From Nocardia asteroides (GTDB taxonomy: Bacteria > Actinomycetota > Actinomycetes > Mycobacteriales > Mycobacteriaceae), in NCBI RefSeq assembly GCF_021183625.1, contig NZ_CP089214.1, forward strand, positions 5,580,001 to 5,644,000: a stretch of DNA of 64,000 bases. Direction: 5' to 3'. Of this stretch, positions 1 to 7,069 are shown one piece after another. Numbering within the stretch: the first letter of the stretch is position 1; each line of letters starts with the position of its first letter. Both the position numbers and the translations under genes were made by a program. The notes under the pieces are model-generated. The model was not told the origin of the DNA. It made no database searches and saw only the letters and a list, made by a program, of their open reading frames with translations.

Positions 1-121
1 CGTCCAGGATGTCGCCGAGCACCACCTGCCCGCCGTGCGCCACCACCGCCCTGGCGTGCGCGGCGCCCATGCCACGGGCCGCGCCGCTGATCAGTGCCAC
101 TTTGCCGCTGAGTCGGCTCAC
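1..121 (-). CDS. Short-chain dehydrogenase/reductase, N-terminal part only
   Basis: Only the first 40 codons lie in the window; the gene runs off the left edge. The translation begins MSRLSGKVALISGAARGMG (GTG start), which carries the Rossmann cofactor-binding TGxxxGxG-type motif of SDR oxidoreductases as SGAARGMG, followed by the second beta strand ending in GD. A Shine-Dalgarno sequence GAGGAG sits just upstream of the GTG. It is divergent from the metal-hydrolase gene that starts at 239. The Asp after the second strand favours NAD(H) over NADP(H) by family knowledge. The substrate cannot be inferred from this fragment. Confidence 0.85.
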   Translation of the reverse strand, partial: MSRLSGKVALISGAARGMGAAHARAVVAHGGQVVLGDILD

Positions 122-238
122 CGGATCTCCTCACTTCGGTCGAACGTCGGCCCCGAACTTACGCCGCTCATTGCTGTTACCAGGTGTTGCAGATATTCCG
201 TACGCACGGTTACGGTAATCGCGGATGAAGGAGTACCG

Positions 239-1132
239 ATGACGCTGCTTCGACGGCTCACCCGCCGCGCCGACCCCGACCCGGGGACGGTCGCGCTGCG
301 GGCGCGCGCGGTGCGCTTCGACTGGGCAGCCACGCCCCTGCACTGGATGCCGCGCGAGCCCATCGCCTCGCACCTGATCAACGCGCTGAACCTGCTGCTC
401 CCCGAGGGTGAGCGGATGTTCTGCGCCGCCTACGGCGAGGCGCTGCCGCTGGTCCGCGACGAGCGGCTGCGCGCCGCCATGCTCGGCTTCGTCGGCCAGG
501 AGGCGGTGCACGCCGACACGCACGAGAAGGTGCTGCACGAGGTGCTCGGCGCGGCGGGCATCGACCCGGGGCCGTACCTGCGGCAGGCCGAGTTCCTGTT
601 CCGGCGGACGCTGGGGCCGCGGGCGGACGGCTCGGCGCAGCTGCTGGTCGAGCGGCTCACCTTCATCGCCTGCCTGGAGCACTTCTTCGCCTACCTCGGC
701 GACTGGGTGCTCAATGCGGATCTGGAGGGGTTCGGGGCCGATCCGCGGATGGCCGACCTATACCGCTGGCACGGCGCGGAGGAGGTGGAGCACCGGCACG
801 TGGCGCACGACGTCGCGGTGTACTTCGGGGCGGGTTACCTGCGGCGCTCCGCGGTGATGGCGCTGACCTTCCCGGTGTTCCTGCTGCTCCTGCTGCGCGG
901 GACGCGCTTCCTGGTGCGGCAGGATCCGGCGCTGCCGGATCACGGGTATCCGCTGCTCGGGCTGCGGGTCGGTGCTGCCATGTGGCGCGGGGCGCTCCCG
1001 GGTGTGCCGTCGCTGCTGCGCAGCGCCGCCAGTACTTTCGTGCCGGGTTACGACCCGGGCGGGGTCGGGTCGACGGCGCAGGCGGTGGCGTATCTCGCGC
1101 AGTCCCCGGCCGCGCGGGCGGCGGCCTCGTGA
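239..1132 (+). CDS. Metal-dependent hydrolase, PF10118 (ferritin-like fold)
   Basis: 297 residues, with the start placed at the ATG preceded by AAGGAG 7 bases upstream; the open frame extends further upstream but without an initiation signal. Two motifs mark the predicted metal-dependent hydrolase family PF10118: GQEAVHADTHE near residue 90 and EEVEHRHVAHD near residue 185. Their Glu/His residues resemble the di-metal ligands of ferritin-like proteins. A hydrophobic stretch (residues about 203-222, FPVFLLLLL) suggests membrane contact. The stop overlaps the GTG start of the ferredoxin-reductase gene by a GTGA junction, so the two are translationally coupled. Inference: a membrane-associated diiron oxygenase or hydrolase supplied with electrons by the next gene. 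Substrate unknown. Confidence 0.85.
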   Translation: MTLLRRLTRRADPDPGTVALRARAVRFDWAATPLHWMPREPIASHLINALNLLLPEGERMFCAAYGEALPLVRDERLRAAMLGFVGQEAVHADTHEKVLHEVLGAAGIDPGPYLRQAEFLFRRTLGPRADGSAQLLVERLTFIACLEHFFAYLGDWVLNADLEGFGADPRMADLYRWHGAEEVEHRHVAHDVAVYFGAGYLRRSAVMALTFPVFLLLLLRGTRFLVRQDPALPDHGYPLLGLRVGAAMWRGALPGVPSLLRSAASTFVPGYDPGGVGSTAQAVAYLAQSPAARAAAS

Positions 1133-2214
1133 CCGGCACGCTGCCCGCCGACCTCTTCGGCGCCGGCCGCCCGGACCGCGCCCTCCGCGTGGTGCACGCG
1201 CTCGCCTCCGCCCGCCTGCGCTGGTCCGCGCTGACCCACCGCCGCGCCCCGGTCACCGCGGTGCACGCCGACCGGTTGCCGCTCATCGTCGCGCGCCGCG
1301 AACAGGTCGCCGACGACGTCGTCGCCCTGACCTTCCGCGCCCCCGACGGCAGCCGTGTACCCCGCTGGCACCCCGGCGCGCACCTGGACCTGGAACTCCC
1401 TTCCGGCCGCTTCCGCCAGTACTCGCTCTGCGGCGACCCGGACGACCGCCACGCCTACCGCATCGCCGTCCGCCGCGTCGACGGCGGCGCGGGCGGCTCC
1501 CTGGAGCTCCACGGCTCCGTCCGCACCGGAAGCTCGCTGGTTGCTCGCGGCCCGCGCAATGCCTTCCCGTTCGCGGTCCCCGGCTTCGGATCACCCGCGC
1601 ACCGGCTGCTTTTCGTGGCGGGCGGCATCGGCATCACCCCGATCCTGCCCATGCTCGGCCTCGCCGACCGGCTCGGCGCCGACTGGTCCCTGACCTACAC
1701 CGGCCGCTCCCGCGCATCCCTCCCGTTCCGCGCCGAACTCGCGAGCTACGGCCGCCGCGTCCACATCCGCACCGACGACCGCGACGGCCCGCCGGACGCC
1801 GCCGCCCTGCTCCCCGGGATCGCCCCCGGCACCGCCGTCTACTGCTGCGGCCCCACCGGCCTGACCGACACCGTGCTCGCCGCCACCCGCACCCTGCCCG
1901 GCGTCGAGGTGCACTTCGAGCGCTTCGGCCCGGCCCCGGTGCGCGACGGCGTCCCGTTCGAACTGGAACTCGCCCGCACCGGCGAGGTACTCACCGTCCC
2001 CGCCGACCGCTCCGCGCTCGACGTCCTGCTCGCGGCGCGTCCCGACCGGCTCTACTCGTGCATGCAGGGCTTCTGCCGCACCTGCGTCACCAGGGTCCTG
2101 GCCGGCGACCCCGAGCACCGCGACGGCGCGCTCACCCCGGCCGAGCGCGCGGCAGGCGACCTGCTCCCGTGCGTCTCCCGAGCCGATGGCGGCCGCCTCG
2201 TCCTGGACGTCTGA
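1129..2214 (+). CDS. PDR/VanB-type oxidoreductase: FMN/NAD(P)-reductase with C-terminal 2Fe-2S domain
   Basis: 361 residues from a GTG that overlaps the preceding stop (GTGA). Domain order: a flavin-binding barrel (RQYSLCGDP near residue 107, the RxYSL flavin motif), a nicotinamide-binding domain (GGIGITPILPML near residue 165, then CCGPTGL), and a C-terminal plant-type ferredoxin domain with Cys at CMQGFCRTC and a distant LLPCVSRA, giving the C-x4-C-x2-C...C cluster of class IA dioxygenase reductases. It would move electrons from NAD(P)H through flavin and 2Fe-2S to an oxygenase; the coupled PF10118 protein is the obvious candidate partner. About 50 N-terminal residues precede the flavin domain, as in fatty-acid desaturase reductases of actinobacteria. 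Confidence 0.9.
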   Translation: MTGTLPADLFGAGRPDRALRVVHALASARLRWSALTHRRAPVTAVHADRLPLIVARREQVADDVVALTFRAPDGSRVPRWHPGAHLDLELPSGRFRQYSLCGDPDDRHAYRIAVRRVDGGAGGSLELHGSVRTGSSLVARGPRNAFPFAVPGFGSPAHRLLFVAGGIGITPILPMLGLADRLGADWSLTYTGRSRASLPFRAELASYGRRVHIRTDDRDGPPDAAALLPGIAPGTAVYCCGPTGLTDTVLAATRTLPGVEVHFERFGPAPVRDGVPFELELARTGEVLTVPADRSALDVLLAARPDRLYSCMQGFCRTCVTRVLAGDPEHRDGALTPAERAAGDLLPCVSRADGGRLVLDV

Positions 2215-2218
2215 GCGC

Positions 2219-2734
2219 TTACCCCGCGGCGAGCCGCGCCAGCTCCGACTCCACCGCCGCCACCTGGTCCGCGCACACCCCCCACGGCCGCTCCACCCCG
2301 ACCACCGTGTCCAGATCCCAGAGCACGCACCGCTCGCCCGGCTGCGCCACCAGCGACCAGGCCACCACCGTCCGCCCGAGCTGCCGCCGCACCGGCTCCG
2401 GCGTGCCGCGCAGCGGCCCGGCGCCGTCGGGGTAGTGGTGCAGGAAGCGGCCGTACGCGGCCGCGCAGAAGTCCGCGTACCGCTCGGTGCAGAGGATGAG
2501 CCCGTGCCAGGCCTCGTCCACCGCGTGCGAGGGCATGCCGATCATCCGGCCGTCGCGCAGCGCCGCCCCGCAGCAGCGCAGCCACTGCCGCAGCCCGGTG
2601 ATCACCAGGTCGCGCGGCTGCCACGGACAGGTCTTGAAGACCGGCTCGACGAGTTCCAGTGCGGCGACGGCACTTTCGACGCGGCCCAGGTCGATCGCGG
2701 GCCGCGCGGCCGCGCGGGAGCGGAGGAGCGCCAC
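2219..2734 (-). CDS. Hypothetical protein with GRDP-like His motif
   Basis: 171 residues, convergent with the reductase gene (4 bases between stops). The start is a GTG with no Shine-Dalgarno sequence but with TACAGT exactly 6 bases upstream, indicating a leaderless transcript. The central segment PSHAVDEAWHGLILCTERY resembles the D-x-x-WH-x-H/L-I-L motif of glycine-rich-domain (GRDP-like) proteins found in many actinobacteria, whose function is unknown. There is no signal peptide or membrane segment; the protein is probably cytosolic. Family assignment is by eye and tentative. Confidence 0.75.
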   Translation of the reverse strand: MALLRSRAAARPAIDLGRVESAVAALELVEPVFKTCPWQPRDLVITGLRQWLRCCGAALRDGRMIGMPSHAVDEAWHGLILCTERYADFCAAAYGRFLHHYPDGAGPLRGTPEPVRRQLGRTVVAWSLVAQPGERCVLWDLDTVVGVERPWGVCADQVAAVESELARLAAG

Positions 2735-2801
2735 CGCCCCACTGTAGCCAGCGGCACCGATTCGCGCTGCTCGGAGCCGGTTTCGGCGCTACCATTCGGC
2801 C
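2735..2801. promoter_or_regulatory. Divergent leaderless promoter pair
   Basis: Two -10 hexamers face outward. TACAGT (minus strand, 2746-2741) lies 6 bases before the GTG at 2734; TACCAT (plus strand, 2790-2795) lies 6 bases before the ATG at 2802. Neither gene has a Shine-Dalgarno sequence. This spacing is what leaderless mRNAs of mycobacteria and relatives show, so transcription probably begins at the first base of each start codon. No clear -35 elements were recognised. Confidence 0.55.
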
Positions 2802-3143
2802 ATGATCGCCGTTCTCGTCGTCGCGCTGGTGCTGCTGGTGCTGGTCTTCCTCGTCATCGGCTTCCTGGTGTGGCGCCTGGTCGCGAGCGCGCACGACCAG
2901 ATCGGCAATTTCACCTCGTCGATCGGCAGCGGCTCCTCGCCGTGGAGCGCCGCCGACTCCGGTACGTCCTGGTCGGACAGCGGCTCGGGCTTCTCCGGTG
3001 GCGACTCCTCCGCGCACCACCACTCGCACGACCCCCATTCCCACGGTTCCTCCTGCTCCAGCGGCAGCTCGTGCAGCAGTGGCTCCTCGTGCAGCAGCGG
3101 GAGTTCGTGCAGCAGCGGCAGCAGCTGCGGCGGGGGTTCCTGA
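2802..3143 (+). CDS. Small membrane protein with His cluster and Cys-Ser-Gly repeats
   Basis: 113 residues. One N-terminal membrane segment (residues 1-27, almost all V, L, I, F) is followed by a Ser/Gly-rich extracytoplasmic or cytoplasmic tail. The tail holds a histidine cluster (HHHSHDPHSH, residues about 73-82) and then five closely spaced Cys residues in a 6-residue repeat GSSCSS. The DNA of this tail is itself repetitive (about 3047-3135). The His and Cys content suggests metal binding or redox sensing, which is inference. A GC-rich low-complexity ORF could be spurious, but the credible membrane segment, the leaderless promoter at 2790-2795 and the lack of any competing gene support it. 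Confidence 0.65.
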   Translation: MIAVLVVALVLLVLVFLVIGFLVWRLVASAHDQIGNFTSSIGSGSSPWSAADSGTSWSDSGSGFSGGDSSAHHHSHDPHSHGSSCSSGSSCSSGSSCSSGSSCSSGSSCGGGS

Positions 3144-3261
3144 CCGTTTCCGCCAGAACCCGGTGCCATCAGGCGTTGCTGGTCGATAACTAATTCGATC
3201 GATCCGGGCACACCCATGATGCGTCCCGCTTCCCTCCACCGGGGCTATCCCTCGGCTTGGT

Positions 3262-3290
3262 CCGAAATTTGTCGGAAATCACAATTTCGG
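3262..3290. promoter_or_regulatory. Inverted repeat in intergenic DNA
   Basis: Arms CCGAAATT (3262-3269) and AATTTCGG (3283-3290) are perfect complements separated by 13 bases, in the 298-base gap between the Cys-rich membrane protein and the next small gene. It could be a regulator site or a weak hairpin; no T-tract follows, so an intrinsic terminator is unlikely. Nothing else was recognised in this gap. Confidence 0.35.
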
Positions 3291-3441
3291 CCCGGTCGGG
3301 AGCTGTGATTACGTACAAGCAGGGCCGATGCCGAATAACAATCCATCCCGAATGGTTTGGGTGACCGCAAGTTCGGGAAACTTGGAAGTACAGACCGGTT
3401 ACGCGGTGCGGTAGCTCGATTGCGGGGCTACTGTGCCGTCC

Positions 3442-3591
3442 GTGGAAATTCTGATCGTGGTCGCGGTCGTAGCAGTCGTTCTGTTCATGGTCATCGGAGT
3501 CGTGCAAATCGCCAGCCGTCCCCCGCTGGATCGCAGTCGCTGGGATAATGTCGAACCCAGGGAGGCGCGCATCGACAGCGGTCCCCGCTAA
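3442..3591 (+). CDS. Small single-span membrane protein
   Basis: 49 residues from a GTG start. The translation is one strongly hydrophobic helix (residues 2-23: V, I, L, A, F, M, G) followed by a short charged tail containing PPLDRSRWDN. TACTGT lies 7 bases before the GTG (3429-3434), the leaderless arrangement seen at several other genes here, and there is no Shine-Dalgarno sequence. No family is recognised. Its resemblance in form to the neighbouring Cys-rich membrane protein (N-terminal helix plus short tail) is only general. Confidence 0.5.
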   Translation: MEILIVVAVVAVVLFMVIGVVQIASRPPLDRSRWDNVEPREARIDSGPR

Positions 3592-3636
3592 CCCCCCGTT
3601 CCGCGTCCGGTGCGTTCGCGCATCGGACGCGACGGA

Positions 3637-4074
3637 TCACGCCCGCTTCGTCGGCGTCAGCACCACAACGGCCAGCGGCCGCGCGGTCAGCTTCTGATAG
3701 TCGGTGTACCGCCCCTGATTCACCCCGTCCACGATCGTCCACCGACGCAGGTACTCCGGATCCCCCGGATACGTCGGCTTCGCCGTCACCGCGATCTTCT
3801 CCCGCCCGACCTGGATCGCGCACTCCGGCCGCGCCTTCACATTCGCCAGCCACCCCGGAGCCCGGTCCGCCCCGCCGTTCGACGCCGTCACCAGGAAGTC
3901 GTCCCCATCCCGGCCGTAGGTCAACGCCGCCACCCGCGGCTCCCCGGTCTTCCGCCCCACGGTCCGCAGCAGCAACGTCGGATTCCCGAGCAGCACCCGA
4001 TGCCCCAACCGCCCGTCACTGCGCTCGTACACCCACTGATGCGCCTGCAACAGCCGCACGAACACACTCGCCAT
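3637..4074 (-). CDS. F420-dependent nitroreductase-family protein (Ddn-like)
   Basis: 145 residues from the ATG that has GGAGG 5 bases upstream; a GTG one codon earlier is too close to it. The sequence has the hallmarks of the deazaflavin-dependent nitroreductase family (FDOR-A, Ddn type): the N-terminal helix, LLLRTVGRKTGEPR (phosphate-binding region for F420), then GDDFLVTASNGG and PGWLANVKARPE. By family knowledge such proteins use F420H2 to reduce quinones or activate nitroimidazoles, often at the membrane. A single gene; the tRNA-Met lies upstream. No cofactor biosynthesis genes are seen in the window. Confidence 0.9.
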   Translation of the reverse strand: MASVFVRLLQAHQWVYERSDGRLGHRVLLGNPTLLLRTVGRKTGEPRVAALTYGRDGDDFLVTASNGGADRAPGWLANVKARPECAIQVGREKIAVTAKPTYPGDPEYLRRWTIVDGVNQGRYTDYQKLTARPLAVVVLTPTKRA

Positions 4075-4188
4075 CACGGCCTCCGGAACCTCGCGGGTAC
4101 GTCCCGTTCACCCTAGTGCCGAGCTCGCAACTGGTGTCCGGATCAGGTGAGCCGGTAGCATCCGGTGGCACTCGTGATCACGAGGTCG

Positions 4189-4265
4189 GGGGCGGTAGCT
4201 CAGTCGGTTAGAGCCGTGGACTCATAATCCATTGGTCGCGGGTTCGAGCCCCGCCCGCCCCACCA
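4189..4265 (+). tRNA. tRNA-Met (CAT anticodon), elongator type
   Basis: Acceptor arm GGGGCGG (4189-4195) pairs with CCGCCCC (4255-4261); D-arm GCTCAGTCGGTTAGAGC; anticodon loop CTCATAA gives CAT; T-arm GCGGG-TTCGAGC-CCCGC; the 3' CCA is encoded (4263-4265). The 5' end pairs fully and so does not look like an initiator tRNA. A tRNA-Ile with lysidine-modified CAT cannot be excluded, but the GACTCATAATC anticodon arm is typical of actinobacterial elongator Met. No integrase or att duplication was seen next to it. Confidence 0.92.
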
Positions 4266-4337
4266 GCACCGAATTCGCACCGGGAAACGCCCATGCCGGT
4301 TCGATGGTTATGGATCGATGTTCGGCATGATCGCGAG

Positions 4338-5399
4338 ATGCCCCCCGGTTCGCCGCGCCGACCGAGTTCTTCGACCCCGCGCAGGGTCGCGGGCACCGGC
4401 CTGCGCCGACCGGCTCCGAGCCGACCGCGCCGGAATCTTCCTCCGCCTCGGCGGGGCAGGTTGCGGCGCAGCACAGCGGCCCAGCGGCTCCATATTCCGC
4501 ATGCTGTCAGATTTCGCGCGCTCCGGAATTTCCTCCGCGGCGTGGCCGAGCGATTCCGGGGGATCACCATCGCCGAGGTCGCGGGGCTCGTCACCGCGTT
4601 GACGGCTATCGGGGCGGTGCTCTTCACCGCCAGGTCGTTCGAGGCGAGCCGGTTGCAGGTCGAGACGCAGCGGGAGACGCAGATCAACGACCGGTACTAC
4701 AAGGCGGTGTCGCAGCTCGGCTCGGAGAATCTCGATATTCGGCTCGGCGCGATCTATTCGCTGGAGCGGTTGGCGGTCGATTCCCCTCGGGATCACTGGG
4801 GTGTGTTCTCGGTCCTCTCGGCGTTCGTCCGGACGCATGCGCCGGTCGGCGAGTCGTGCGACTCGATCGGGGGAGATGCGGCGGTCGCTCCGGATATCGA
4901 GGCCGCTTCGACCGCGATCGCCCGCCGGGGGTACGAGGAGGACGGGGAGGCGAAGACGCGCGGCGAGGAGATTCACGCCGTCGATGTGGGCGGCGCGTGT
5001 CTGGCCGGCGTGTTGATGGTGGACGTGACGTTGACGAATACGGATTTCCGGGAATCCGACCTGAGCGGCTCCGTCATCAACTCGTCGACGGTCTTCGATA
5101 CGAACTTCGACTCGGCCGACCTCAGGGGGATGGCGATGAACGACTCCGCGGTATGGCGGAGTACGTTCCGGGGCGCCGACCTCGCCGGCGCGAGTTTCGA
5201 GAAGTGTGACCTGAACGAGGTCGGGTTCCAGAATGCCGACCTGAGCGGGGCGCGGTTCGGGTCGACGTCGCTGGAGCATGTCGATCTGAGCGGTGCCGAG
5301 CTGACCGGGGTCGATCTGAGCGGAGTCGCCGTCGCCGGCGTGAAATACGACGACAGCACTGTCTGGCCGGTGGGTTATCTGCCGCCGCCGAGCCGCTGA
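4338..5399 (+). CDS. Pentapeptide-repeat membrane protein (copy 1)
   Basis: 353 residues as annotated. The start is uncertain: ATG 4293, ATG 4338 and GTG 4542 are in frame and none has a strong ribosome site; the first 65-80 residues are Arg/Pro-rich with atypical codon use, so the true start may be the GTG. Then come one membrane helix (VAGLVTALTAIGAVLF), a conserved segment LGAIYSLERLA preceding a regulatory helix, and a C-terminal quadrilateral beta-helix of pentapeptide repeats (A[D/N]LxG: ADLRGM, ADLAGAS, ADLSGAR, VDLSGAE, VDLSGVA). It is a paralogue of the protein at 46030-47109. Function unknown; a membrane-tethered scaffold is likely. The 3' end overlaps the convergent methyltransferase gene by 25 bases. 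Confidence 0.8.
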   Translation: MPPGSPRRPSSSTPRRVAGTGLRRPAPSRPRRNLPPPRRGRLRRSTAAQRLHIPHAVRFRALRNFLRGVAERFRGITIAEVAGLVTALTAIGAVLFTARSFEASRLQVETQRETQINDRYYKAVSQLGSENLDIRLGAIYSLERLAVDSPRDHWGVFSVLSAFVRTHAPVGESCDSIGGDAAVAPDIEAASTAIARRGYEEDGEAKTRGEEIHAVDVGGACLAGVLMVDVTLTNTDFRESDLSGSVINSSTVFDTNFDSADLRGMAMNDSAVWRSTFRGADLAGASFEKCDLNEVGFQNADLSGARFGSTSLEHVDLSGAELTGVDLSGVAVAGVKYDDSTVWPVGYLPPPSR

Positions 5400-6187
5400 G
5401 TGTTCTTGGCCGCGCTCAGCAGGAAATACGCGTAGTTCCGGTCGAGCTCGTTCTCCGGGACCAGGTGAACCGCTTCCGGCCGGAAGCCGTTCTCCTCCGC
5501 GACCTTCCAGAATTTGTCGATCGGGAAAATCGTCTGCGAGGCGAGGTTCCGGGCGTAGTTGCGCCTGGGGGCGGTCCTGCCGTCGCTGTCGCGGTACTTG
5601 ACCTGGATGAAGGCGACTCCGCCCGCGGCGAGCACCTCCCGGGCGATCCGGAGGATCCGGGTGGCGTACTCGGCGGAGGGCAGCAGCTCCACGACGTAGA
5701 GGCAGAGGAACACATCGCAGCTCGCGCGCCCGATCGCCGCCACGGCGGCCTCGGGCTTCTCGACCTCGACGAGCAGCGGCTCGAAGTCGACGTCGCAGGC
5801 GGCGAGCGTGTGCGCGCGGCATTCGTCGAGGCTCGCCTGCACGACGTCGACCGCGACGAACCGCTTCGCGCGGGGAGCGAAGGCGACGGCGTTGGCGCCG
5901 CCGCCGCACCCCCACTCGAGCACCGTTCCGAACGACGGCGGGGCGTCGAGCACCCGCGCGAGCTTGTCGAAGAGCGCCAGGTGGTCCTGCCCCACCTGCT
6001 CCCACTGCCCGGGGATTCCCGTTCGCCAGTGCGAGTTGCCCGCCCACGCCGGCTCGGCGGGGCTGGTCCAGTACTGCGCCGCCTCGGCGATGACCCGATC
6101 CTCGGACCGCCTGGGTCCGATCCGGTCGAGCGCCTCGCGCCCGCGCCTCCTCAATCGCCGCGTCATACCCCTAGCCCTGTCCTCCAC
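5375..6187 (-). CDS. Class I SAM-dependent methyltransferase
   Basis: 270 residues; GTG start preceded by AGGGGG at 6-base spacing. The SAM-binding motif I is VLEWGCGGGANAVAF (residue about 90), motif II ends VAVDV, and a later strand CDVFLCLYVVELLPS corresponds to motif IV. An N-terminal region with WTSPAEPAWAGNSHW precedes the fold, as in methyltransferases acting on sugars or natural products, but the substrate is not identifiable. It lies 73 bases downstream of the Imm35-like gene on the same strand and may be co-transcribed with it; its 3' end overlaps the pentapeptide gene tail to tail. Confidence 0.85.
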   Translation of the reverse strand: MEDRARGMTRRLRRRGREALDRIGPRRSEDRVIAEAAQYWTSPAEPAWAGNSHWRTGIPGQWEQVGQDHLALFDKLARVLDAPPSFGTVLEWGCGGGANAVAFAPRAKRFVAVDVVQASLDECRAHTLAACDVDFEPLLVEVEKPEAAVAAIGRASCDVFLCLYVVELLPSAEYATRILRIAREVLAAGGVAFIQVKYRDSDGRTAPRRNYARNLASQTIFPIDKFWKVAEENGFRPEAVHLVPENELDRNYAYFLLSAAKNTQRLGGGR

Positions 6188-6260
6188 CGGTTCCCCCTTG
6201 CGGCCGATGCTGCCTGCCCCGAGTCTAGGGGGCTGGCGTCCTCGTTGTGGGTGCGGAGTC

Positions 6261-6809
6261 TCAGGCGCGGAAGGTGCCCGATTCCGGCCACTCCCCGCTC
6301 GGTCTGCCCTGCTGCTCCGCCCAGACCACCGCGTGGCCGCACGCGGTGTGGGTCACCTCGCTGTCGGTGCTGTAGTAGTAGTTCTGCTTGTCGATGGTCA
6401 GCAGGTGCTCGCTCGGCTCCTCGGCGGGCGGCTCCGCCAGGGAGCGGGCGGTGACCCGGTACCGGACCTCGGCCGGGGTATCGGCGACGCGGTGCATGTC
6501 GATCTCCCAGAGCGGGGGGTATAGCTGGTAGCCGCGCACCGGGTTTCCGGCGCGGACGTCCTCGTCGTACTGCTCGCCGATGGTCAGCGGGTGCAGGCTG
6601 GTGTGCGCGGTGACCGCGCCGGTGCGCCGATCCACGACGTAGTTGCCGAGGCCCATGCCCATGCCGGCCGCGAGCTCGTCGTCGGTGAGCTGCTGCTGGC
6701 AGACCCAGCCGTACTCGCAGGGGTAGACCGCGAACGGGCGGTCGGTGCCGAGAACCTCGGCGAGGTAGCGGTGTACCTGTTCGTCGTTCTCGGGTGGACT
6801 TGGGGTCAT
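6261..6809 (-). CDS. Imm35/YrhB-like small protein, candidate immunity protein
   Basis: 182 residues from the ATG with GGAGG about 10 bases upstream. The N-terminal ~90 residues fit by eye the Imm35/YrhB layout: a helix (EQVHRYLAEVLG), a strand with EYGWVCQQQ, a Gly-rich turn GLGNYVVDRRTGAVTAH, then a helix SLHPLTIGEQYDED. The C-terminal half (YQLYPPLWEIDMHRV onward) is unassigned. The gene is divergent from the 4,867-residue multi-deamidase gene with a 256-base intergenic region in between, a position typical of toxin/immunity or substrate/chaperone partners. Immunity function is inference; the domain match was judged without a profile search. Confidence 0.6.
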   Translation of the reverse strand: MTPSPPENDEQVHRYLAEVLGTDRPFAVYPCEYGWVCQQQLTDDELAAGMGMGLGNYVVDRRTGAVTAHTSLHPLTIGEQYDEDVRAGNPVRGYQLYPPLWEIDMHRVADTPAEVRYRVTARSLAEPPAEEPSEHLLTIDKQNYYYSTDSEVTHTACGHAVVWAEQQGRPSGEWPESGTFRA

Positions 6810-7030
6810 GGGGTTCTCGTTCCTCCGGTACCACGAGCGGGGTGCGCGTTCAGAGTGTCGCCGAACCGGGAACGCCGGATGACCCCGGGGTGTCCGGGAC
6901 GTCAATTGCGCTCTGTGGCAATTCGGCTGGTGCATGCCGCGAGGTGCGGTTCCGGCGGCGGCGTTCTACGCTTGGGCGGCTGGGACAGCACGGTCGAGCG
7001 CTGTTCGGACAGTTCGTGAGGGAGGTAGCG

Positions 7031-7069
7031 GTGGCCCCGCCTGCGCGACCGGGAGCCGCGCGGCGATGA
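7031..7069 (+). CDS. 12-codon leader reading frame coupled to the giant ESX protein
   Basis: GTG start with a strong Shine-Dalgarno (GGAGG, 5 bases before). The 12-residue product is VAPPARPGAARR, written by codon (GTG is read as Met in vivo). Its TGA (7067-7069) overlaps the ATG of the giant gene (7066-7068) in an ATGA junction. The giant gene has no ribosome site of its own at the proper distance, so this frame probably delivers ribosomes to it by termination-reinitiation. The same layout occurs at 21760-21801 before the paralogous gene, which argues against chance. Confidence 0.6.
   Translation: MAPPARPGAARR

Noticed and set aside
32..238. N-terminal extension of the PF10118 gene to position 35
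   Set aside because: The extension overlaps the divergent SDR start and its ribosome site; the ATG at 239 has AAGGAG and begins at the conserved family start.
4189..4300. tRNA-Met as an attachment site for a genomic island
   Set aside because: No integrase gene, no repeated tRNA 3' end and no clear composition boundary were seen.
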